Origin: Uliginosibacterium sp036017065
GTDB taxonomy: Bacteria > Pseudomonadota > Gammaproteobacteria > Burkholderiales > Rhodocyclaceae
Assembly (NCBI RefSeq): GCF_036017065.1
Contig: NZ_JAYXHR010000002.1
Span: 1,302,001 to 1,366,000, forward strand
DNA length: 64,000 nucleotides
Reading direction: 5' to 3'
Every line of letters starts with the position of its first letter. The stretch's first letter is position 1. The position numbers and the translations under genes are program-made. The notes under the pieces were generated by a model, which was not told the DNA's origin, made no database searches, and saw only the letters and a program-made list of their open reading frames with translations. Shown here one piece after another: positions 33,594-42,703 of this stretch.

Positions 33594-34503
33594 GGCCAAC
33601 CGTGCTGCGTTGCGCCTGCGCCACGTCGCCGGCCGGCTCGACACGCACCTCACCATCCATGACAACCGGGTATGGCCGGCTGACCTCGTCGGTCACCTGA
33701 ACCTCATCCATCCGCAGCGCCTGCAGGTGATGGGCGAGGCGGAGTTCGTCTGGGCGCGCCGTCAGGCGCGCGACAAGCTGGAGCACCACCTGCTCGGCAT
33801 CCTCGCCGCGGCGCCGCCGGGCATCATCGTGGCCGACGACTGCGAGGTGCCGGACATCATCCGGCGCAACTGCGAGGATGTCGGTGTGCCCTTGCTGGCC
33901 TCACCCATGGAGTCCGCACGCGTCATCGACGTGATGCGCAGCTACCTTGCGCGACGGCTCGCCGAGCGTGTCTCGCTGCACGGCGTCTTCATGGACGTGC
34001 TGGGCGTGGGCGTGCTGATCACCGGCGATTCCGGTGCCGGCAAATCCGAGCTTGCCCTGGAGCTGATCTCGCGCGGGCACGGTCTGGTGGCCGACGACGT
34101 GGTGGAGATCTCGCGGGTGGCGTCCGGCGTGCTGGAAGGTCGCTGCCCGGAGATGCTGAAGGATTTCCTGGAAGTCCGCGGCCTCGGCATCCTGAACATC
34201 CGCACCATCTTCGGCGAGACGGCCTGTCGCCGGAAGATGAAGCTCAAGCTGGTGGTTCACCTGCAACGTCGCTCCGCCGCCGACGAACCGCTGCGCCTGC
34301 CGCTGGACGACGAGATGCAGGACGTGCTCGGCGTTCCCGTACGCCGCACCGTGCTGCCGGTGGCGGCGGGCCGCAACCTCGCGGTGCTGCTGGAGGCGGC
34401 GGTGCGCAACACCATCCTGCAGTTGCGGGGCATCGACTCCACGCAGGAGTTCGTGGCCCGGCAGCGCAGTGTGCTGGACCAGGAAGACCCTTTCGAGCAC
34501 TGA
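33562..34503 (+). CDS. hprK: HPr kinase/phosphorylase
   Basis: The protein has 313 residues when started at ATG 33562 (MRRTSVAQLFE). The N-terminal domain is about 1-130, and the catalytic domain has Walker A GDSGAGKS (155-162) and signature EVRGLGILNIRTIFG. It phosphorylates and dephosphorylates HPr on Ser46; the target serine is present in ptsH at 10656. rapZ, often next, is missing; the operon ends in a terminator. The overlap with ptsN suggests coupled translation. Confidence 0.95.
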   Translation: MRRTSVAQLFEANRAALRLRHVAGRLDTHLTIHDNRVWPADLVGHLNLIHPQRLQVMGEAEFVWARRQARDKLEHHLLGILAAAPPGIIVADDCEVPDIIRRNCEDVGVPLLASPMESARVIDVMRSYLARRLAERVSLHGVFMDVLGVGVLITGDSGAGKSELALELISRGHGLVADDVVEISRVASGVLEGRCPEMLKDFLEVRGLGILNIRTIFGETACRRKMKLKLVVHLQRRSAADEPLRLPLDDEMQDVLGVPVRRTVLPVAAGRNLAVLLEAAVRNTILQLRGIDSTQEFVARQRSVLDQEDPFEH

Positions 34504-34558
34504 AAACACGGGACAGTGCTTCGCGGGTGTTCACGCCAGACAGCACGCGAAGGACAAC

Positions 34559-34590
34559 AAAAAGGCCACGCATTGCGTGGCCTTTTTTCT
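34559..34590. terminator. Bidirectional intrinsic terminator
   Basis: aaaaaggccacgc (34559-34571) pairs with gcgtggccttttt (34575-34587) around a 3-base loop, with T-runs on both strands. It ends the rpoN-hprK operon and the convergent gene at 34615. Confidence 0.92.
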
Positions 34591-34614
34591 TCCCTTGCGG
34601 AGGGGTGACCGGTC

Positions 34615-35553
34615 TCAGCGCTGGCCGATATCGAACATCATGCTGTCGACGTCGACCTCGTTGGGCGAATAACCCAGGCCCACGCGGCCGCGAGGTGGCA
34701 GGTCGCATTCACCACGGCGCAGCACGATCTCCACGCCGCTGTCGTCCACCAGGTAGGTGCCGTTGGTGCTGTTGTCGATCAGCACGTAGCGGCCCGAGCG
34801 CCATTCGATGCGTGCATGGTGACGCGAGGCGCGGCGATCGCCGATGACGACATCATTGCCCTCCTCGCGCCCGGCCAGCAGCACCGGCTGCAGTTCGCTG
34901 ACCACGAAACTGTGGTTCAGGTAGCGCAGCATGAGGCGCGAGCGCGGCGCCGAGGGTTCGGCGGGCTTGGTGGGCGCCTCGACACGCGGTGCGGCCGCGG
35001 GCAGGGAGCGCAGCGTGGCTTCGCGCAAGGCGGCCGTGCCGGTCTTCAACTCGAAGATCGGCAGGTCGTAGCCGTTGGAGGACACCGACAGCTGGGTCTG
35101 CGTGTCGATCTGGCCGCGCACCGATTCCGGCAGGTGCATCGAGGCTTCACCGGACAACAGGATCTGGCCGGGCGAGGCCACCGAGGCGAGATTGTTGACG
35201 ATCTCGACGGCCTCGTTGCTGGGGTTGCTGGTCTCGCCTTCGTTCGGGCCGCAGTGGACGCCGATGCGTACCGACAGCGACACACCGGACACCGGTGGCA
35301 ATTGCGCCACGCGATCGCGGATGTCGCTGGCAGCCAGTACCGCTGCGTCACAGCGCGGGAAGACGGCAACCAGCCGGCGGCCCTCGCTCTTCAGCGTCTG
35401 GCCCTGATGGGCTTCGATGGAACGCTCGGCGCGCGACAGGCAACGTTCGCGGGCGCGCGCTGCTTCGGTTTCGCCAAGCTTGCTGACCAGGGTGCTGTCA
35501 CCCGTGACCTCGGCTACCACCACGCAGGTCTCGGATACGGGGCTACTTATCAT
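34615..35553 (-). CDS. Class III cyclase-like domain fused to FHA domain
   Basis: The protein has 312 residues. Residues about 8-165 follow the class III adenylate/guanylate cyclase fold (VVVAEVTGDSTLVSKLGE, LSVRIGVHCGPN, a NLASVASPGQILLS segment). However, the two metal-binding aspartates are not there: the first site reads AEVTGD and the second site reads KSEGRRLVAVF. Residues about 215-300 are an FHA domain with GREEGNDVVIG, SRHHARIEW and DNSTNGTYL, which binds phosphothreonine. So it is probably a non-catalytic signalling protein. Its start overlaps the ttcA stop (ATGA). Confidence 0.85.
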   Translation of the reverse strand: MISSPVSETCVVVAEVTGDSTLVSKLGETEAARARERCLSRAERSIEAHQGQTLKSEGRRLVAVFPRCDAAVLAASDIRDRVAQLPPVSGVSLSVRIGVHCGPNEGETSNPSNEAVEIVNNLASVASPGQILLSGEASMHLPESVRGQIDTQTQLSVSSNGYDLPIFELKTGTAALREATLRSLPAAAPRVEAPTKPAEPSAPRSRLMLRYLNHSFVVSELQPVLLAGREEGNDVVIGDRRASRHHARIEWRSGRYVLIDNSTNGTYLVDDSGVEIVLRRGECDLPPRGRVGLGYSPNEVDVDSMMFDIGQR

Positions 35554-36497
35554 TGTTCGGGTGACTCCAGCTTGGTCCAGGGGTCGGCGCGGGTGTTCCA
35601 GACGATGGGCGCGACGACCGGTTCGGTATTGCCGGTATCGAGTTCGGGGGGGTCGAAAACCAGGTCACCGCCGGCGCTGTCTGCAAGGGGCGACAGGCTC
35701 TTGAAGTTGTACAGGTTGCCATCCGCAAGATGCGAGGGCACTACGTTCTGAAGGGCAGTGGTGATCGACTCGACGCGGCCCGGGAAGCGGGTTTCCCAGT
35801 CGGCGAGCATCGCCTTGATCTGCTTGCGCTGCGCGTTTTCCTGCGTACCGCAGAGGTTGCACGGGATGATCGGGTACGCCATCGCGCGGGCAAACTTCGC
35901 GACGTCGCGTTCGTTGCAGTAGGCGAGCGGGCGGATCACCACGTGCTGACCGTCGTCGCTGACCAGCTTCGGCGGCATGGCCTTGAGCTTGCCGCCGAAG
36001 AACATGTTGAGGAACAGCGTCTCGATGATGTCCTCGCGGTGGTGGCCGAGCGCAATCTTCGTCGCGCCGATTTCCCGCGCCGTCCGGTAGATGATGCCGC
36101 GGCGCAGGCGCGAACACAGTGCGCAGGTGGTCTTGCCCTCCGGCACCTTGCCCTTGACGATGGAGTAGGTGTCCTCGGTGACGATCCGGTACTCGACGCC
36201 GATCGACTCGAAGTAGCGCGGCAACACCTCGTCGGGGAAGCCAGGCTGCTTCTGGTCGAGGTTCATCGCGACGATGCTGAAGTCGATCGGTGCGCGCTGG
36301 CGCAGGATCGACAGCAAGGTCAGCAAGGTATAGGAGTCCTTGCCGCCGGAGCAGCACACCATCACGCGGTCGCCTTCCTCGATCATGCCGAAGTCGGCGA
36401 TGGCGCGGCCGACCTGCCGCAGCAGGAATTTCTGCAGCTTCAGGACGTTGCCGGAGAGGCTGGTTTCGGCGATGTCGGCAGGGAGTACGGCTTCCAC
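35550..36497 (-). CDS. ttcA: tRNA 2-thiocytidine synthetase TtcA
   Basis: The protein has 315 residues. The PP-loop CSGGKDSYTLL (S50-S55) and two CxxC pairs (CALC and CNLC) for the iron-sulfur cluster are present. It thiolates C32 in several tRNAs. The start is GTG 36497. It shares an operon with the FHA gene by a four-base overlap, and polA lies upstream across a 241-base gap in which I see no gene. Confidence 0.95.
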   Translation of the reverse strand: MEAVLPADIAETSLSGNVLKLQKFLLRQVGRAIADFGMIEEGDRVMVCCSGGKDSYTLLTLLSILRQRAPIDFSIVAMNLDQKQPGFPDEVLPRYFESIGVEYRIVTEDTYSIVKGKVPEGKTTCALCSRLRRGIIYRTAREIGATKIALGHHREDIIETLFLNMFFGGKLKAMPPKLVSDDGQHVVIRPLAYCNERDVAKFARAMAYPIIPCNLCGTQENAQRKQIKAMLADWETRFPGRVESITTALQNVVPSHLADGNLYNFKSLSPLADSAGGDLVFDPPELDTGNTEPVVAPIVWNTRADPWTKLESPEQ

Positions 36498-36738
36498 GAT
36501 GGTCTTACCTTCAATGCCTTCAGGACGCTGCTGAAGGTCCGGGGATTATAGTGATTGTGCCCCGCACCAAGGCGGCAGCATTTCACGTTAGTTGGGACTG
36601 CGAACTTTCGCAAAACCCTTGTCGGCACTCGTTTTCCGGCCAGGCCGATGCGGCGGGGTGCTACAGGGTTTACGGCAGCGCCAGCCGGTAATCCAGTCGG
36701 AGTGCAGCTTTGCCGCGGGCGCGCCTTAATTGTGGTGT

Positions 36739-39507
36739 TCAGTGTGCCTGATCCCAGCTGTCTCCGCTCCCTACTTCGGCCAGCAACGGCACCTTCAGTT
36801 CGGCCACGCCCGACATGCGCTGCGGCAGGACATTTTTCACGTGCTCCAGCTCCGCGTCGGGGACTTCCAGGATCAGTTCGTCGTGCACCTGCAGCAGCAG
36901 GCGGCTGGCGAGGTTTTCCTCGCGGATCCAGTCGTAGACGTGGCGCATGGCCATTTTGACCAGATCGGCCGCCGTGCCCTGCATCGGCGCATTGATCGCC
37001 GCACGCTCGGCGCCCTGGCGCCGACCGACGTTGCTGCTCTTGATCTCCGGCAGCCACAGGCGGCGGCCGAACACCGTTTCCACGTAGCCCTTGTCGCGTG
37101 CGCTGCGGCGGGTGTCTTCCATGTAGGTGGCGACGCCGGGGTAGCGGGCGAAATAGCGGTCGATCCAGCCCTGGGCCGCGCCGCGTTCGATTTCCAGCGC
37201 CTTGGCCAGCCCGTGCGCGCTCATGCCGTAGATCAGGCCGAAATTGATGGTCTTGGCGTAGCGACGCTGGTCGCTGCTGACCTCGGCCGGCGTCACGCCG
37301 AACACCTCGGCGGCGGTGGCGCGGTGCACGTCCTCGCCGGCGGCGAAGGCCTGCAGCAGGCGCTCGTCGCCGGACAGGTGGGCCATGATGCGCAGCTCGA
37401 TCTGCGAATAGTCGGCCGACACGATGCGCTTGCTGGGCGCGGCGATGAAGGCGGCGCGGATGCGGCGGCCTTCCGGCGTGCGGATCGGGATGTTCTGCAG
37501 GTTCGGGTCGGTGCTGGCCAGGCGGCCGGTGATCGCGCCAGTCTGCGAGAAGCTGGTGTGCACCCGGCCGGTCTGCGGATTCACGCTGCGCGGCAGCTTG
37601 TCGGTGTAGGTGCTCTTCAGCTTGGCGAAGCTGCGGTATTCCAGCAGCAGCTTGGGTAGCGGGTAGTCCAGCGCGAGCTGGGTCAGCACTTCTTCGTCGG
37701 TGCTGGGCGCGCCGCTGGGGGTCTTCTTCACTACCGGCAGCTTCTGGCGCTCGAAGAGGATTTCGCCGAGCTGCTTGGGGCTGTTGAGGTTGAAGGGCTG
37801 GCCGGCGGCGGTGTAGGCCTGCTGTTCCAGGTCCAGCATCTTGCGGCCGAGTTCATCGCTCTGCTGGGCGAGCAGGGTACTGTCGATCAGCACGCCCTCG
37901 CGCTCCATCGCCCACAGCACCTCCTGCACCGGTAGCTCGATGTCGCGATACACGCGCAGCAGCGAGGCGTCGTTCTCGATGCGCGGCCACAGCACGTTGT
38001 GCACACGCAAGGTGACGTCGGCGTCCTCCGCCGAGTAGTGCGTGGCCAGTTGCAGTTCCACTTCGTTGAAGCCGATCTGCTTGGCGCCCTTGCCGCACAC
38101 GTCGGTGAAGCTCAGCGTCTGCAGGCCGGTGTAGCGGCTGGCGAGCTGGTCGAGGTCGTGGCCCTTGTCGCTCTCGTAGGCGGCGGATTCCAGCAGGGTG
38201 TCGTGCACCACGCCGCGGAAGCGGATGCCGTGGTTGGCCAGCACGTGCATGTCGTATTTCAGGTTCTGGCCGAGCTTGGGCTTGCTGGCATCTTCCAGCC
38301 AGGGCTTGAGGCGCGCCAGCGTGGCATCGAAGGGCAACTGGTCGGGCGCGCCAGGGTAGGTGTGCGCCAGCGGCAGGTAGGCGGCTTCGCCTTCCTGCAC
38401 GCAGAAGCTCATGCCGACGATGCGTGCCTTCATCGGGTCCAGGCTGTCGGTCTCGGTGTCGAAGGCGGTCAGCGTCGCGGCATCGAGAATGACCAGCCAG
38501 CGGTTCAACTGGTCTTCGGTGAGGATGCACTCGTAGTTGTCGCGGTGGGCGGTGCCCTCGATGCGCTCAATGCTTTCTTCACGCGCGCCGGCCAGTGTCA
38601 CGGCGGACAGGTCGGTGACGCGGGCGCTCACGGCAGCGGCTGCGGAGTCGGCCGGGCTGTCCTCGCCTTTCAGCTCACGCAGCCAGGTCTTGAATTCCCA
38701 GCGGGCGAATTGCTCGATCAGTGTGCCGGTGTCCGGCTCGCGCCAGGTCAGCGATTCCAGCGGCTCCGGCAAAGCCACGTCGGTGGCGATGGTCACGAGC
38801 TTGCGGCCCAGCGGCAGGAAGCCCAGCGCGCGGCGCAGGTTCTCGCCCACCACGCCCTTGATGTCGGCCGCGTGGGCCACGATGTTGTCGAGGTCGCCGT
38901 ATTCCGCCAGCCATTTCACGGCGGTCTTGGGGCCGCACTTCTCGACGCCGGGCACGTTGTCGACGCTGTCGCCCACCAAGGTCAGGTAGTCGACGATGCG
39001 GCTCGGCGGCACGCCGAACTTTTCCATCACACCGGCTTCGTCCAGCGTCTCGCTGGTCATGGTATTGATGAGCTTGACGCCCGGCTGCACCAGCTGCGCC
39101 ATGTCCTTGTCGCCGGTCGAGATGACGACCTCGAAGCCGCGCTCCACGGCCTGGCGCGCCAGGGTGCCTATGACGTCGTCGGCCTCCACGCCGTCCTGCA
39201 CGATGATCGGCCAGCCCAGCGCCTGCGCACCCTTGCAGATCGGCTCCACCTGCAGGCGCAGGTCGTCCGGCATCGGCGGGCGATGCGCCTTGTATTCCGG
39301 GTACCAGTCGTCGCGGAAGGTCTTGCCCTTGGCGTCGAACACGCAGGCGGCGTGTGTCGCGCCGGTCTGTTCGCGCAGCGGGCGCAGCATGCTGAGCACG
39401 CCGCGCAGTGCGCCGGTGGGCTCTCCCGCCTTGTTGCGCAGGTCGGGCAGGGCATGAAAGGCGCGGTAGAGGTAGCTGGAGCCGTCTACGAGCAGCAGGA
39501 TGGGCAT
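36739..39507 (-). CDS. polA: DNA polymerase I
   Basis: The protein has 922 residues. All three parts are present: a 5'-nuclease (LLLVDGSSYLYRAFHA at the start; TLVGDSVDNVPGVEKCGP), a 3'-5' exonuclease with the active-site FDTETDSLD, and a polymerase with VSADYSQIELRIMAHLS, KTINFGLIYGMSAHGL and VHDELILEVP. It fills gaps in repair and removes RNA primers. ATG 39507 (MPILLLVDG) is the conserved start; 43 extra residues from 39636 are rejected. Confidence 0.98.
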   Translation of the reverse strand: MPILLLVDGSSYLYRAFHALPDLRNKAGEPTGALRGVLSMLRPLREQTGATHAACVFDAKGKTFRDDWYPEYKAHRPPMPDDLRLQVEPICKGAQALGWPIIVQDGVEADDVIGTLARQAVERGFEVVISTGDKDMAQLVQPGVKLINTMTSETLDEAGVMEKFGVPPSRIVDYLTLVGDSVDNVPGVEKCGPKTAVKWLAEYGDLDNIVAHAADIKGVVGENLRRALGFLPLGRKLVTIATDVALPEPLESLTWREPDTGTLIEQFARWEFKTWLRELKGEDSPADSAAAAVSARVTDLSAVTLAGAREESIERIEGTAHRDNYECILTEDQLNRWLVILDAATLTAFDTETDSLDPMKARIVGMSFCVQEGEAAYLPLAHTYPGAPDQLPFDATLARLKPWLEDASKPKLGQNLKYDMHVLANHGIRFRGVVHDTLLESAAYESDKGHDLDQLASRYTGLQTLSFTDVCGKGAKQIGFNEVELQLATHYSAEDADVTLRVHNVLWPRIENDASLLRVYRDIELPVQEVLWAMEREGVLIDSTLLAQQSDELGRKMLDLEQQAYTAAGQPFNLNSPKQLGEILFERQKLPVVKKTPSGAPSTDEEVLTQLALDYPLPKLLLEYRSFAKLKSTYTDKLPRSVNPQTGRVHTSFSQTGAITGRLASTDPNLQNIPIRTPEGRRIRAAFIAAPSKRIVSADYSQIELRIMAHLSGDERLLQAFAAGEDVHRATAAEVFGVTPAEVSSDQRRYAKTINFGLIYGMSAHGLAKALEIERGAAQGWIDRYFARYPGVATYMEDTRRSARDKGYVETVFGRRLWLPEIKSSNVGRRQGAERAAINAPMQGTAADLVKMAMRHVYDWIREENLASRLLLQVHDELILEVPDAELEHVKNVLPQRMSGVAELKVPLLAEVGSGDSWDQAH

Positions 39508-39728
39508 GGCGGGGGCGGGCGCTGGATGAGGAAGGGGCAAGGCCTGTGAAGGCGCGGCCTGCGGAAACCCGGCGATTATCGCAGGTTCGTGTTCCCGGTC
39601 CCTTGCCTTGTCCCGCAGGGTGCTGCGGCGTAGCATCAGGGCTGTTTATAAACCCGACCCCGCGTAGCCGCGCGCCACCGCGACCTCTCGCGGCGCGTCC
39701 GCCGCAACCAGCCTCCCTCGCAAACTCC

Positions 39729-40457
39729 ATGAGCGCAAAAGACAAGCTGCCCCCTTTCCGTGCCCCTTCCATCGGCGACGTGCATGACCAGGCGCGCGAA
39801 GCCTGGCGCATCTTCGGCATCATGTCGGAGTTCGTCGAGGCCTCCGAGCGCCTCAAGCCGATCCGCCCGGCCGTCAGCATCTTCGGCTCCGCGCGTACCA
39901 AGCCGGACCACCCGTACTACGAACTTACCGAGAAGATCGCGCGTCTACTTTCCGACGCAGGCTTCTCGGTCATCTCCGGCGGCGGCCCCGGCATCATGGA
40001 AGCGGCCAACAAAGGTGCCTTCTACGGCAAGAGCCCGTCGGTGGGGTTGAACATCCAGTTGCCCTTCGAGCAGAGCGGCAACCCCTACCAGGACGTGTCG
40101 CAGACCTTCCGCCATTTCTTCCCGCGCAAGGTGATGTTCGTACGCTTCGCGCAGGCCTACGTGGTGATGCCGGGCGGCTTCGGTACGCTGGACGAGATCA
40201 TGGAGGCGCTGACCCTGATCCAGACCGGTAAGGGCCGCAAGATCCCCGTCATCCTGGTGTGCAAGGATTTCTGGGCGGGCCTGCTGGACTGGTTCAAGAC
40301 CACCCTGCTCAGCGAAGGCATGATCGGCGAGAAGGACCTGAACCTCATCCAGGTGATCGACGAGCCGGAGAAGATCGTCGAGGCGATCTTCAAGCACTAC
40401 GAACAGCGCGGCTTCGAGCCGTCGCCCACTGAACGCGAGCTGATGCTCAACCTGTGA
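39729..40457 (+). CDS. LOG-family (TIGR00730-type) nucleotide phosphoribohydrolase-like protein
   Basis: The protein has 242 residues with the LOG motifs VISGGGPGIMEAANKGA and PGGFGTLDEIMEAL. Family members hydrolyse nucleoside 5'-monophosphates to base and ribose phosphate (cytokinin-activating in some organisms); the bacterial substrate is often unknown. ATG 39729 is chosen over upstream in-frame codons that lie inside polA's antisense region. It is divergent from polA. Confidence 0.92.
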   Translation: MSAKDKLPPFRAPSIGDVHDQAREAWRIFGIMSEFVEASERLKPIRPAVSIFGSARTKPDHPYYELTEKIARLLSDAGFSVISGGGPGIMEAANKGAFYGKSPSVGLNIQLPFEQSGNPYQDVSQTFRHFFPRKVMFVRFAQAYVVMPGGFGTLDEIMEALTLIQTGKGRKIPVILVCKDFWAGLLDWFKTTLLSEGMIGEKDLNLIQVIDEPEKIVEAIFKHYEQRGFEPSPTERELMLNL

Positions 40458-40462
40458 CATGC

Positions 40463-40548
40463 GTGAAAGGTGAAAAGTGAAAGGTGAAAAGTGAAAGGTG
40501 CCCTTGCGCGGCGCCCCGCATTTCACGTTTCACATTTCACTCTTCACC
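40463..40548. repeat. Long hairpin built from GTGAAA/TTTCAC units
   Basis: The left half is a direct repeat of a 14-base unit (gtgaaaggtgaaaa, about 2.7 copies, 40463-40500). The arms 40469-40496 and 40521-40548 are reverse complements over 28 bases with three mismatches, around a GC-rich 24-base loop. It fills the gap between the LOG gene and argC and resembles the element at 1123-1175. Confidence 0.82.
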
Positions 40549-40564
40549 CCTTTAAGGTGTTTCC

Positions 40565-41536
40565 ATGACGTACAAGGTTTTCATCGACGGCCGTTCCGGT
40601 ACCACCGGTCTCAAGATCGACGAGCGCCTCGCCACGCGCAGCGATGTCGAGGTGATGACGATTCCCGACGCCGCCCGCAAGGACCCGAAGGCCAAGGCGG
40701 AATACATCAACGCCGCCGACGTCGTGTTCCTGTGCCTGCCGGACGCCGCGGCGAAGGAGTCCGTTGCGCTGCTGGCGCCGGACAACAGCCGCACCCGTGT
40801 GCTGGATGCCAGCACCGCGCACCGTGTCGCAGCCGGCTGGGTGTATGGCCTGCCGGAAATCTCGGCCGCGCATCGCAAGGCGCTGGAAGGTGCGCAGAAG
40901 GTCGCCGTGCCGGGTTGTCACGCCAGCGGTTTCATCCTGGCCGTGGCGCCGCTGGTGGCGGCCGGCGTGGTGCCGGCGGACTACCCGGCGACCTGTCATT
41001 CGGTGACGGGTTACACCGGCGGTGGCAAGGAGATGATCGCCACCTACGAAGAGCCGGCCGAGGGTGGCAACAAGCTGCCTGACAGCATGCTCAGCCCGCG
41101 CCAGTACGCGCTGGGTCTGGCCCACAAGCATCTGCCCGAGATGGCTGCGCTGTCCGGCCTGCAGAACAAGCCGCTGTTCAACCCCATCGTCGGCCCCTTC
41201 GCGCAGGGCATGCTGGTCACCGTGCCGCTGTTGCCCCGTCTGCTGCCGGGCAAGCAGGACGCGCGTGCCATCCACGCCGTGCTGGCGGATCACTACGCCG
41301 GTCAGACCTTCGTGAAGGTGATGCCCTTCGGCGACGACAGCGTGCTGGACGGTGGCTTCCTGCCGGCGACCGATTGCAATGGCACCAACCGCGCGGAGAT
41401 CTTCGTGTTCGGCCATGCCGAGCAGGCGCAGGTCTGCGTGCGCCTGGACAACCTCGGCAAGGGCGCGTCCGGCGCGGCCATCCAGTGCATGAACATCGTG
41501 CTGGGCCTGGACGAGGCGACCAGCCTGGTGGCCTGA
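40565..41536 (+). CDS. argC: N-acetyl-gamma-glutamyl-phosphate reductase, type 2
   Basis: The 323-residue protein has an N-terminal Rossmann segment VFIDGRSGTTGLKI and the catalytic cysteine C118 in VPGCHASGF. Its length and sequence fit the short type-2 ArgC rather than the long type-1 form. It reduces N-acetylglutamyl phosphate in arginine synthesis. It starts 17 bases after the hairpin and ends in a strong terminator. Confidence 0.93.
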   Translation: MTYKVFIDGRSGTTGLKIDERLATRSDVEVMTIPDAARKDPKAKAEYINAADVVFLCLPDAAAKESVALLAPDNSRTRVLDASTAHRVAAGWVYGLPEISAAHRKALEGAQKVAVPGCHASGFILAVAPLVAAGVVPADYPATCHSVTGYTGGGKEMIATYEEPAEGGNKLPDSMLSPRQYALGLAHKHLPEMAALSGLQNKPLFNPIVGPFAQGMLVTVPLLPRLLPGKQDARAIHAVLADHYAGQTFVKVMPFGDDSVLDGGFLPATDCNGTNRAEIFVFGHAEQAQVCVRLDNLGKGASGAAIQCMNIVLGLDEATSLVA

Positions 41537-41578
41537 ACCACCGCAAGCCGGTTCGCACCGGAAAGCACGCCTGAAAAC

Positions 41579-41610
41579 AACGAGGCTCGCCGCGGCGAGC
41601 CTCGTTCGTT
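41579..41610. terminator. Terminator between argC and the HDOD gene
   Basis: aacgaggctcgc (41579-41590) pairs with gcgagcctcgtt (41595-41606), loop cgcg, then cgttc. The T-run is weak, but the 12-base stem lies between two convergent stops. Confidence 0.75.
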
Positions 41611-41632
41611 CATGGGGCCGATGCGACGGTCG

Positions 41633-42463
41633 TCAGGCCAGCATCTGGTTGGCGCTGGCCAGCAGCTCGCGGCTGTTGTCGATGACTTCTGCCAGCCGGT
41701 CCTTGTCCAGGACCACGCGCTCCAGCACCGCTGGCGACAGGTCGGCGATGATCTTGTCCGCCGCGTCTTCATGTTCCAGGCCGAAGGCGATCTGCGCCGC
41801 GATATGCACCACGGAGGCATGCGGGCTGGCCACGTCGTGCAACGGGTCGGCGTACCAGCGCAGCGCGCTCTGGATCACCGCCGGGAAATGCCAGAGCCGG
41901 GCCAGCTCCGCGCCCACCTCCGTGTGGTCGGTCTGCAGGTGAAGCTGCTCGATGGCGGCCAGTTCGGCGATGCTCAGGTCCTTGCAGTCCGCCGCAATCT
42001 GGCGCCCCTTCTCCGGAAACGCCAGGTCGATGAGCAGCACGCCCAGGCGATGCATCAGGCCCGCCGTGTAGGCGAACTCGCCGCTCAGCCCGGCCATCCT
42101 GCCGAGCTGGCGGGCGACACCTGCCGTGACCATGCCGTGCCGCCAGAAAGCCTGCAGGTCGATCCCCGGTACCTTGGTGAAGGCGCCGGTGACGCCGGAG
42201 GCGATGACGATGGTGCGCAGCGCGTTGAGGCCGATCACCGTCACCGCGTCGTCGATGGCGCCCACCTTGTGGCTGGCGCCGTAGTAACTGGAATTGGCCA
42301 GCCGCAGCACGCGCGCCGACAGGGACTGGTCCTGGCGCAACTGCTTCACCAGACCGCCGATGTCGGCGTCCTCGTCCTCCAGGCTGGCGATCATCTCCTG
42401 CACCACCTTGGGCATGCTGGGCAGGTTGGGAATGCTGGCGAAAAGCCTTTCCATGGGCGTCAT
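41633..42463 (-). CDS. HDOD-domain signalling protein
   Basis: The protein has 276 residues. It is an HDOD domain (about 15-210): LPSMPKVVQEMIASLEDEDA, DQSLSARVLRLANSSYYG, FWRHGMVTAGVARQL and AGLMHRLGVLLIDLAFP. HDOD proteins are HD-domain relatives that lack the full metal site and usually regulate signalling or motility; the function here is unknown. The start is ATG 42463; the frame is open far upstream, but that part is antisense to ubiC. Confidence 0.88.
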   Translation of the reverse strand: MTPMERLFASIPNLPSMPKVVQEMIASLEDEDADIGGLVKQLRQDQSLSARVLRLANSSYYGASHKVGAIDDAVTVIGLNALRTIVIASGVTGAFTKVPGIDLQAFWRHGMVTAGVARQLGRMAGLSGEFAYTAGLMHRLGVLLIDLAFPEKGRQIAADCKDLSIAELAAIEQLHLQTDHTEVGAELARLWHFPAVIQSALRWYADPLHDVASPHASVVHIAAQIAFGLEHEDAADKIIADLSPAVLERVVLDKDRLAEVIDNSRELLASANQMLA

Positions 42464-42703
42464 GGCCGATCTCCGTCGTTGTGTGGGTGTGTGCTGCGGG
42501 CTTGTGTTGCCATCATCGGCGGAGCCCGCGACGGACTTGAGGCACGACGGACTGACGGCCATCCGGCCCAACCGGGCTATCATGCGCAACGCTCGCTGCG
42601 ACGCTCCGGCGTATGCCGGCCAGCGTGATGGCAGCCCCGGCGCCGGCGTGTTCCGGGCTTCATTGTCCTTCTTTGTCCAACTCCTTCCTCCGACCGGTAG
42701 CAC

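Noticed and set aside
37999..39549. 516-residue plus-strand frame opposite polA
   Set aside because: Antisense of a clear polA with all motifs.
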